This document shows positions 58,568-64,000 of a stretch of 64,000 bases of DNA, one piece after another. The stretch comes from Streptomyces galbus (lineage in GTDB: Bacteria > Actinomycetota > Actinomycetes > Streptomycetales > Streptomycetaceae). The notes under the pieces are model-generated. The model saw nothing but the letters and a program-made list of their open reading frames with translations, made no database searches and was not told the DNA's origin. Made by a program: the position numbers and the translations under genes. Within the stretch, counting starts at the first letter, position 1, and every line of letters begins with the position of its first letter. The stretch spans positions 160,504 to 224,503 of the forward strand of contig NZ_SZPR01000015.1 of NCBI RefSeq assembly GCF_005280195.1, read 5' to 3'.

Positions 58568-59266
58568 ATGACGATCACCTTCATCACCGGAGCCAACAAG
58601 GGACTCGGCCGCGAGACCGCCCGCCGCCTGATCGGACACGGCCACACCGTGCTGCTGGGAGCCCGCGACCCCGAGCTGGGCCGGGAGGCCGCCGCCGCGC
58701 TCGGCGCCCGCCACGTCCCGCTCGACGTCACCGACGACGCGTCCGTGGCGGCCGCCGCGGCGGACGTGGCCGCACGTGAGGGGAGGATCGACGTCCTGAT
58801 CAACAACGCCGGCGTGCACGGCCCCCTGGGCGACCCGAGCGGCCTCACGGCCGCCGACGCCCTGGCCGTCCTCGACGTCAACCTCATCGGCGTCATCCGC
58901 ACGACCACCGCCTTCCTGCCCCTGCTGCGCCGCTCGGACGACCCCGTGATCATCAACGTCAGCAGCGGCATGGGCTCCCTCGCCCTCACCCACGACCCCG
59001 ACCGCCCCGAGTCCCGCGTCGTCGCCCCGCTGTACACGTCCTCCAAGGCGGCCCTGACGATGCTGACCACGCAGTACGCCAAGGCGCTGGAGGGCGTCCG
59101 GGTCAACGCCGCGGACCCCGGCTACACCGCGACCGACCTCAACGGCCACAGCGGCCCCCAGACGGTCACGGAGGGCACGGACGCGATCGTGTCGCTCGCC
59201 ACGGAGCCGCCCGGCGCCGGCACCGGCCGCTTCGTCTCCCGGCACGGGGAGATCGCCTGGTCCTGA
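58568..59266 (+). CDS. SDR family oxidoreductase
   Basis: 232 residues from ATG 58568. ITGANKGLGRETARRLIGHGHTVLLGARD, VLINNAGVHGP, ISVSSGMGSL-like VIINVSSGMG, then PLYTSSKAALTMLTTQYA (Tyr-x-x-x-Lys set with Ser) and VNAADPGYTATDLNGHSG. Classical SDR paired with the divergent XRE/MmyB regulator, a frequent arrangement. Substrate unknown. Complete. Confidence 0.92.
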   Translation: MTITFITGANKGLGRETARRLIGHGHTVLLGARDPELGREAAAALGARHVPLDVTDDASVAAAAADVAAREGRIDVLINNAGVHGPLGDPSGLTAADALAVLDVNLIGVIRTTTAFLPLLRRSDDPVIINVSSGMGSLALTHDPDRPESRVVAPLYTSSKAALTMLTTQYAKALEGVRVNAADPGYTATDLNGHSGPQTVTEGTDAIVSLATEPPGAGTGRFVSRHGEIAWS

Positions 59267-59305
59267 ACCCGGCCGTGCGCCCGGGCCGTTGCGTAGGCTC
59301 GGGCC

Positions 59306-59779
59306 ATGACTGACGACTGGCGCGCGGACCGGATCGGGGCGGCTCTGCGCGGGGAGAACCCGACCGTGCTGCGACGGCTCGAGTCCGGCTTCGCGGTGAT
59401 CGGCGACGTGCAGTTCCTCCCCGGATACTGCGTGCTGCTCGTGGACGAGCCCGGCGTGCAACGGCTGTCCGACCTGCCGAGACCGAAGCGGCTGGCGTTC
59501 CTGTCCGCCATGGACCGGCTCGGCGGCGCGGTCGAACGGGCCTGCGGCCGGCTCGACCCTGGCTTCCGCCGCGTCAACCTGGAGATCCTCGGCAACACCG
59601 ACCCGTTCCTGCACGCCCACGTGTGGCCGCGGTACGAGTGGGAGCCGGCCGAGCTGGTGGGCAAACCGGTCTGGCTGTATCCGGCCGACCGGTGGACCGA
59701 CGAACGGTTCCGGCTCGGCCCGCGGCACGACGCGCTGCGGGACGCGATCGCCGGGGAACTGGACGACGACGGGGCATGA
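59306..59779 (+). CDS. HIT-like family hydrolase
   Basis: 157 residues. Core motif GNTDPFLHAHVWPRYEWE is the histidine triad region in its HxHxW variant. The usual third histidine is replaced by Trp-Pro-Arg. N-terminal strand FAVIGDVQFLPGYCVLLVDEPGVQRLSDL. HIT proteins hydrolyse or transfer dinucleotide phosphates. The altered triad suggests a phosphorylase-like or inactive member. Immediately downstream is a strong G-quadruplex-forming run. Confidence 0.78.
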   Translation: MTDDWRADRIGAALRGENPTVLRRLESGFAVIGDVQFLPGYCVLLVDEPGVQRLSDLPRPKRLAFLSAMDRLGGAVERACGRLDPGFRRVNLEILGNTDPFLHAHVWPRYEWEPAELVGKPVWLYPADRWTDERFRLGPRHDALRDAIAGELDDDGA

Positions 59780-59787
59780 ACCTCGGC

Positions 59788-59809
59788 GGGGTGGGGGCGG
59801 GGGCGGGGG
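59788..59809 (+). repeat. G-quadruplex-forming tract downstream of the HIT gene
   Basis: Four runs of four to five G separated by single bases (GGGG-T-GGGGG-C-GGGGG-C-GGGGG), nine bases after the HIT stop. One-base loops make this a very stable quadruplex in RNA or single-stranded DNA. It could protect the 3' end of the HIT transcript or pause polymerase. Further on, two imperfect copies of a 25-bp segment (CACCCCGRCCTGCCG...) occur at about 59848-59900. Confidence 0.7.
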
Positions 59810-59946
59810 CGGTCGACGGGGGGACCCGTCCTGACGGCGGGGGGAGGGCACCCCGACCTGCCGACGGAGGAGGACACCCCGGCCTGCCGGCGGCGGAGGG
59901 GCATTCCGGCGCGTCGTCACCCCGTCGCCGCGCCGGCCGCAGCGGC

Positions 59947-59974
59947 TCATGCCGGTCATGCCGGTCATGCCGGT
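59947..59974. repeat. Three 9-bp tandem repeats at the end of the tetR gene
   Basis: CATGCCGGT repeats three times, covering the tetR stop. On the minus strand each unit supplies TGA in the same frame, giving three stops in a row. Probably a slippage product with no effect on the protein. Repeat number may vary between strains. Confidence 0.6.
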
Positions 59975-60582
59975 CGCGCGTACACCCCCGCCCGCGCCGC
60001 GGCCGCCGCCGCCTCCGCGGCCCGGTCCGCTGTCGCCTCGTCGAGGTGGTCGCCGGTCGTCAGGAAACGGTAGTAGAGCGGCGCCGAGACGGCTCGGATC
60101 ACCTCGTGGGGGTCCGTGCCCTCGGGCAACTCACCTCGAACGACCGCCTGTTGCACGCAAGGGGCCCACTCCTCGACCCTGGTCTCGTAGAAGCGGTGCA
60201 GGGCCTCGGCCGTCCTGGCGTCGGACGTGGCGGCCGCGATCACCGCCTTGAACAGGGCCCCTTGCCGCGGGTCCGTCAACGTCCGTTGCACCAGGCGGGC
60301 GTTGGCCTTCAGGTCGTCGAGCAGGGAGCCGGTCTCCGTGCGCGGCAGTGACTGCTCCGCCATGTCGGTCAGCAGGTCGGCCACGAGACCGGTCACCGAG
60401 CCCCAGCGGCGGTAGACCGTCGTCTTGCCCACCTCCGCGCGGCGCGCGATGTCCGCGAGGTCCAGGTGGGCGAAACCCCGTTCCGCCATGGCGTCCCCGG
60501 CCGCGCGCAGCACCGCCGCCCGCACGCGTGCCGTACGCCCTCCGGGGCGGACGGTCCCTGGGTCGGCACCCTCGTACTCCAT
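59965..60582 (-). CDS. TetR family transcriptional regulator
   Basis: 205 residues from ATG 60582. Helix-turn-helix RVRAAVLRAAGDAMAERGFAHLDLADIARRAEVGKTTVYRRWGSVTGLVADLL, then a TetR_C-type domain (LFKAVIAAATSDARTAEALHRFYETRVEEWAPCVQQAVVRGELP). Complete. Divergent from an aldo/keto reductase with a centred 22-bp dyad in the gap. Stop codon within a 9-bp tandem repeat. It probably represses the reductase. Confidence 0.93.
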   Translation of the reverse strand: MEYEGADPGTVRPGGRTARVRAAVLRAAGDAMAERGFAHLDLADIARRAEVGKTTVYRRWGSVTGLVADLLTDMAEQSLPRTETGSLLDDLKANARLVQRTLTDPRQGALFKAVIAAATSDARTAEALHRFYETRVEEWAPCVQQAVVRGELPEGTDPHEVIRAVSAPLYYRFLTTGDHLDEATADRAAEAAAAAARAGVYARPA

Positions 60583-60637
60583 AACGGGACTCCTGTTCCA
60601 TTTGCTGACCCGCGCCTGCTATCGTAAGCCTCGTTGC

Positions 60638-60659
60638 TAACGGAACTGCAGACCCGTTA
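60638..60659. promoter_or_regulatory. TetR operator candidate between tetR and aldo/keto reductase
   Basis: TAACGG-N2-CTGCAG-N2-CCGTTA: outer arms are perfect six-base complements and the inner CTGCAG palindrome has the same centre. It lies 56 bp from the tetR start and 38 bp before the reductase start. A strong operator candidate. Confidence 0.7.
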
Positions 60660-60697
60660 ACCGTTCAGGGGTGTGCAGGCGGGCGAAAGGCTCTGAC

Positions 60698-61741
60698 ATG
60701 GAGTACAGGCGACTCGGCGCGTCCGGACTGATGGTCCCCGCGCTCAGTTTCGGCGCCGGCACCTTCGGCGGCCAGGGACCGCTGTTCGGAGCCTGGGGGA
60801 GCAGCGACGCGCGTGAGGCGCGCCGCCTCGTCGACATCTGCATCGACGCCGGGGTCACGATGTTCGACACGGCCGACGTCTACTCCGGCGGCGCGTCCGA
60901 GGAAGTGCTGGGGCAGGCGGTCAAGGGCCGCAGGGACCGCGTGCTGCTCTCCACCAAGACCAGCCTGCCCACGGGCGACGGCCCCGGGGACGCCGGCTCC
61001 TCCCGCTCCCGGCTGATCGCCGCGTGCGACGCCGCCCTCCGGCGCCTGGACACCGATCACATCGACCTGTTCCAACTGCACGCCTTCGACGCGGGCACGC
61101 CCGTCGACGAGGTCCTGTCCACGCTCGACGACCTCGTGCGGGCGGGAAAGGTCCGCTACCTCGGCATCTCCAACTTCTCCGGCTGGCAGGCGATGAAGTC
61201 CCTGGCCCACGCGGAGCGGCACGGCCGTACGCGCTACGTCGCGCACCAGGTCTACTACTCCCTCGTCGGCCGCGACTACGAGTGGGAGTTGATGCCCCTC
61301 GGACTCGACCAGGGCCTCGGCGCCCTCGTCTGGAGCCCGCTGGGCTGGGGGCGGCTCACCGGGAAGATCCGCCGCGGCCGGCCCCTGCCCGCCCGGAGCC
61401 GGCTGCACGAGACGGCGGACTACGGGCCCCCGGTCGAGGACGAACTCCTCTACCGCGTCGTCGACGTGCTCGACGAGATCGCGGAGGAGACCGGCCGGGC
61501 CGTCCCGCAGATCGCCCTCAACTGGCTGCTGCAGCGGCCGACCGTCTCCTCGGTCATCATCGGCGCCCGCACCGAGGAGCAGCTCCGCCAGAACCTCGGT
61601 GCCGTCGACTGGTCCCTCACCCCCGAGCAGACCGCGCGGCTCGACGAGGCCAGCAGCAGGACAGCGCCCTACCCGTACTTCCCGTACCAGCGCCAGGAGG
61701 GCTTCGCCCGGCTCAACCCACCGATTGCCGCCTGCAGTTGA
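60698..61741 (+). CDS. Aldo/keto reductase
   Basis: 347 residues from ATG 60698. EYRRLGASGLMVPALSFGAGTFGG start, catalytic Asp57, Tyr62 (MFDTADVYSGG), Lys87 (LLSTKTS) and His about 130 (LFQLHAFDAG), cofactor region VIIGARTEEQLRQNLGAVDWSL. Larger AKR12/YghZ-like clade, reducing aldehydes or sugar-derived carbonyls with NADPH. Controlled by the divergent TetR. Complete. Confidence 0.94.
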   Translation: MEYRRLGASGLMVPALSFGAGTFGGQGPLFGAWGSSDAREARRLVDICIDAGVTMFDTADVYSGGASEEVLGQAVKGRRDRVLLSTKTSLPTGDGPGDAGSSRSRLIAACDAALRRLDTDHIDLFQLHAFDAGTPVDEVLSTLDDLVRAGKVRYLGISNFSGWQAMKSLAHAERHGRTRYVAHQVYYSLVGRDYEWELMPLGLDQGLGALVWSPLGWGRLTGKIRRGRPLPARSRLHETADYGPPVEDELLYRVVDVLDEIAEETGRAVPQIALNWLLQRPTVSSVIIGARTEEQLRQNLGAVDWSLTPEQTARLDEASSRTAPYPYFPYQRQEGFARLNPPIAACS

Positions 61742-61894
61742 GTGGAGGCCCGATAGTTCCCGACGTGCCGCGAGGACGCCGTCCCCGGCGACCTCCCTCC
61801 AGCTCACGGGGGCGCGTTTTCGCGCGGCGTCCGGACCGGAGGACCGGTACCCGCCCGCGCCTGCGCCGCCGCAGCGGTGCCGTCGCCCGCACCG

Positions 61895-62224
61895 TCAGCC
61901 GATGCGCAGGTCGGCGATCAGGCCGTCCCGCAGGCGGAAGGTCATCGGACCGGTGCCGTTGTAGCGGTGGCTGGTCACCTTCAGCGTGACGACGTAGGTG
62001 TCCTCCGCGTCGCCCGCGGTCGCGTCGACCAGGTCGAAGTGCGCCTGGACGCCGATGTTGTCGGTGCGGTTCCAGTCCCGCACGCCGACGTGACCGTGGA
62101 ACTCGCGCCCGTAGTCGTACAGATGGGCGTCCTCGGTGAACGCGTCCACGAAGGCGTCGCTGTCGGCACGGTTGGTGGCGTCGATGAAGGCCCTGACGGC
62201 GGTGGGGACGTCGGCTCCGGTCAC
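61895..62224 (-). CDS. SnoaL/NTF2-like small protein
   Basis: 109 residues from the GTG or ATG at 62224. VPTAVRAFIDATNRADSDAFVDAFTEDAHLYDYGREFHGHVGVRDWNRTDN is the N-terminal helix pair and first strand of a SnoaL-like cone, and YNGTGPMTFRLRDGLIADLRIG closes it. Complete, unlike the copy at 5387. Binds small hydrophobic ligands or acts as an isomerase/dehydratase. No clear operon partner. Confidence 0.85.
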   Translation of the reverse strand: MTGADVPTAVRAFIDATNRADSDAFVDAFTEDAHLYDYGREFHGHVGVRDWNRTDNIGVQAHFDLVDATAGDAEDTYVVTLKVTSHRYNGTGPMTFRLRDGLIADLRIG

Positions 62225-62451
62225 AGTGTCTCCTCGGGTCTCCCGGTGAGGATTCCGGCCCCTGCTCCGCGAGGAGGGCGAGCCCGGTTCACCTCGTGCG
62301 CGTGGGTCCGCAGCAGCCCGTGCTGCGCGGCCTCGATCTCGACGTACTCGGGCGCCGGGCAGCGCCTACTGCCTTCTCAGGCTCGCACGGGTGGTTGCGG
62401 CCTCGCATCCGGATCACGGAGGGGAGGGGGCGGGCCACCGTCGATCGCGGG

Positions 62452-63789
62452 TCAGCGTCCCGCCACCCGGTCGCCCATGACCTCCAGCAGCCGCTTCGCT
62501 CCCCACCCGGGGCCCCGCCCGCTGACCTCGCACGCCCAGCGGGCGGTCCGCGAGAACGCCGACTCGCCCAGCGCGTCCAGGGCCTTCGCCACGTCCGCGG
62601 GCTGCAGCGCGTTCGGATCGAGCACCAGCCCGACCCCCATCCGCTCGACGTCGCGCGCCACGGCGAACTGATCGCTGGACATCGGCAGGACCAGCGCCGG
62701 CACCCCGGCCCGCAGGCACTCGGTGAACGAGTTGCCGCCCCCGTGGTGCACCATCGCGTCGACGTACGGGAGCACCTCCTGCTGCGGGACGGCCGGCGCG
62801 ACGACGACCTGTTCGTCCGCGAGGTCGGCGAGCGCCTCCGCACGGCTGCCCGCGGCCACGACCACCGCCGTGGACCCGGCCGCGTCCAGCAGCCCTGACA
62901 CCACCGTGCGCAGCACGTCGTCGCGCGCCGACAGGAACGTACCGAACGCCACGAGCACCACCCGGTCGGACCGGTCGCGCAACCGGTCGAGCCGCCGGAG
63001 CCACGCGGCGCCCGGCGACTGCACGGGCCGCGTCATGTGCCCCGCGTACAGGTGCGCGGGACCGCTCGGCGGCCCGGGCAGCCAGGGGAGCGGCGGGTAG
63101 GAGTACAGGACCGCGTGCGGCGAGGTCAGCCCGAACGCCCGGCCCGGAGCGGGCGCTTCGGGCGCGACGCGGCGGGCGAAGTCGCTGAACAGCCCGGAGA
63201 ACATCCGGTCGTTGTCGGTGGCGACGGCCCGCAGCCGGGCGGCCTCGGCGGGGTCGGGGCGCAGTATTTCGGGCCAGTCGTAGGGGACACCGAACAGGGC
63301 TTCGGGCCCCGACAGCACATAGGTCGGGTGGCCCGGGCAGAACGTCGCGTACGGCGCTCGGAGGCAGTGCAGGGCGAGGGTGACGGCGCAGTCGAGCTGG
63401 TCGACCACGTACCAGTCCGGGCGCAGCCGTCCGTCCACGGCGCGCAGGGCGGCGTACACCGCCTCGGGGTCGGCCAGCATGTCCGCACGCCGGTGGCGCG
63501 CCTGCGTGACCAGCGTCTCGACGGCCCCCGCACGGGTGGCGTCCACGAACTCGGCCAGCCGGGCCGCCTCCGTCGCCGCCTGCTCGGTGGCCTGCGCGAC
63601 GCCGGTGTTGGCGTTCCGGGTCACGGTCAACGGCACGAAGGCGACCCCCGCGCGGGCGGCCAGTTCCTCGAACGCCGGAGCGCACGCGAAGTACACCTCG
63701 GCCCCCCGCCGGCGCAGGGCGGACGCGAGCACGGACAGGGGCACGGCGTGCGAGGCGAACGGCGGGCTGACGACGACGATGCGCGGCAT
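62452..63789 (-). CDS. MGT-type (macrolide-like) glycosyltransferase
   Basis: 445 residues from ATG 63789, with AAGGAA upstream. GT-B fold of family 1: N-terminal acceptor domain (VSPPFASHAVPLSVLASALRRRGAEVYFACAPAFEELAARAG) and a C-terminal donor domain with VALFGTF-like VVLVAFGTF, VVVAPAVPQQEVLPYVDAMVHHGGGNSFTECLRAGVPALVLPMSSDQFAVARDVERMGVGLVL, which is the HxGGxxS/E signature for nucleotide-sugar binding. Typical for glycosylation of polyketides or lipids. No biosynthetic cluster is in the window. Confidence 0.93.
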   Translation of the reverse strand: MPRIVVVSPPFASHAVPLSVLASALRRRGAEVYFACAPAFEELAARAGVAFVPLTVTRNANTGVAQATEQAATEAARLAEFVDATRAGAVETLVTQARHRRADMLADPEAVYAALRAVDGRLRPDWYVVDQLDCAVTLALHCLRAPYATFCPGHPTYVLSGPEALFGVPYDWPEILRPDPAEAARLRAVATDNDRMFSGLFSDFARRVAPEAPAPGRAFGLTSPHAVLYSYPPLPWLPGPPSGPAHLYAGHMTRPVQSPGAAWLRRLDRLRDRSDRVVLVAFGTFLSARDDVLRTVVSGLLDAAGSTAVVVAAGSRAEALADLADEQVVVAPAVPQQEVLPYVDAMVHHGGGNSFTECLRAGVPALVLPMSSDQFAVARDVERMGVGLVLDPNALQPADVAKALDALGESAFSRTARWACEVSGRGPGWGAKRLLEVMGDRVAGR

Positions 63790-63956
63790 GTCGGTTCCTT
63801 CCCTCGCGAAGACCCCGCCGGATGCGGAGCCGACCCGGTGCCCTGGGGCGGCGAGCAACCGCGACTGCGCTGTGCGCGGTGCATCTGGGCGCGGGACGGC
63901 GGCGGAAGGAAGGACGACCCGAGCGAAACACACCGCACCCGGAAAGGCCCCACCCC

Positions 63957-64000
63957 GTGACACCGGCTACTGATCCCTCCCCGTACGACGCCTTGCTCCT
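63957..64000 (+). CDS. hemH: Probable ferrochelatase, first 14 codons
   Basis: GTG 63957 opens a frame to the window edge: MTPATDPSPYDALLL. PYDALLL is the distinctive opening of actinobacterial (coproporphyrin) ferrochelatases, which continue LLSFGGPEGPDDV. A ribosome site GGAAAGG lies about 12 bases upstream. Ferrochelatase inserts Fe(II) into porphyrin in heme synthesis. Only 14 residues are visible, so the call rests on that motif. Confidence 0.55.
   Translation, partial: MTPATDPSPYDALL

Noticed and set aside
62285..62410. Possible ABC transporter ATPase start (VRVGPQQPVLRGLDLDV)
   Set aside because: Only 17 residues resemble it, no Walker motif follows, and the region has no start or ribosome site. 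Too weak to list.
1..64000. Biosynthetic gene cluster, prophage or CRISPR-type defence locus
   Set aside because: No polyketide or peptide synthetase, phage structural gene, Cas gene or toxin-antitoxin pair is visible. The ParA pair and the glycosyltransferase alone do not make such a locus.

Overview
This is a very GC-rich actinobacterial window, almost certainly Streptomyces or a close relative. The evidence is G/C-rich third codon positions throughout, frequent GTG starts, GTGA/ATGA stop-start overlaps, and families typical of the genus: WhiB, GAF-ANTAR, an XRE regulator with an MmyB-type domain, VanZ, DUF2945, DUF3140, DUF4383, DUF4386, DUF6924 and a tiny 30-residue membrane protein. There is no rRNA, tRNA, CRISPR array, prophage or complete insertion sequence. 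The content is accessory, made of stress, redox, envelope and small regulator-plus-enzyme modules. The exception is the right edge, where the first 14 codons of a probable ferrochelatase begin.

Layout. 1-395: 5' part of a TetR gene. 537-4912: a rightward operon-like run (SRPBCC protein, CrtI-like FAD oxidoreductase, unknown protein, SDR, DUF2945, MSMEG_6728/endonuclease V-like protein). 4946-5632: two head-to-head gene remnants. 5660-10050: GAF-ANTAR regulator, NAD malic enzyme, and a sensor kinase/response regulator pair. 10226-13094: an ArsR/SmtB sensor divergent from a P1B-4-type metal ATPase coupled to a thioredoxin-fold [2Fe-2S] protein. 13220-14282: EamA and IS5 remnants, a DUF6924 protein and a YrdB-like protein. 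14561-17474: response regulator, histidine kinase and secreted GH114 glycosidase joined by ATGA overlaps. 17534-19538: VanZ, a frameshifted SDR and its MerR regulator. 19624-23024: BlaI repressor and M56 protease divergent from DedA-PAP2-PAP2. 23071-27885: small enzymes, an ArsR-SRPBCC fusion regulator, and several genes carrying deletions. 27924-30677: TspO, then WhiB and a SpoIIE phosphatase, then DUF3140. 30730-36055: SDR, DedA, DUF4386, hydrolase and a band-7 protein. 36437-37240: a second head-to-head pair of remnants. 37903-38836: ParA-like ATPase with a possible ribbon-helix-helix partner. 38874-49698: CGNR regulator, VOC, PNPOx-type, phospholipase D, esterase, USP, MFS/LysR and APC permease genes. 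50153-61741: a series of regulator/oxidoreductase pairs (LysR-MDR, NmrA-TetR, XRE-SDR, TetR-AKR). 62452-63789: an MGT-type glycosyltransferase.

Two themes stand out. First, there are several compact regulated modules with clear operator-like DNA: SmtB-type, MerR-type, BlaI-type, ArsR, LysR and TetR dyads. The most interesting are the metal exporter/[2Fe-2S] cassette, the BlaI-M56/lipid-carrier cassette and the kinase/GH114 operon. Second, an unusual number of genes carry internal or 5' deletions or single frameshifts: GyrI-like, SnoaL-like, EamA, SDR, VOC, histidine phosphatase, DUF4383, maleylpyruvate isomerase-like, MFS, RibD-like, GNAT and one unknown. This is either real local decay or sequence lost in assembly, and it should be resolved before any of these truncated proteins is interpreted.
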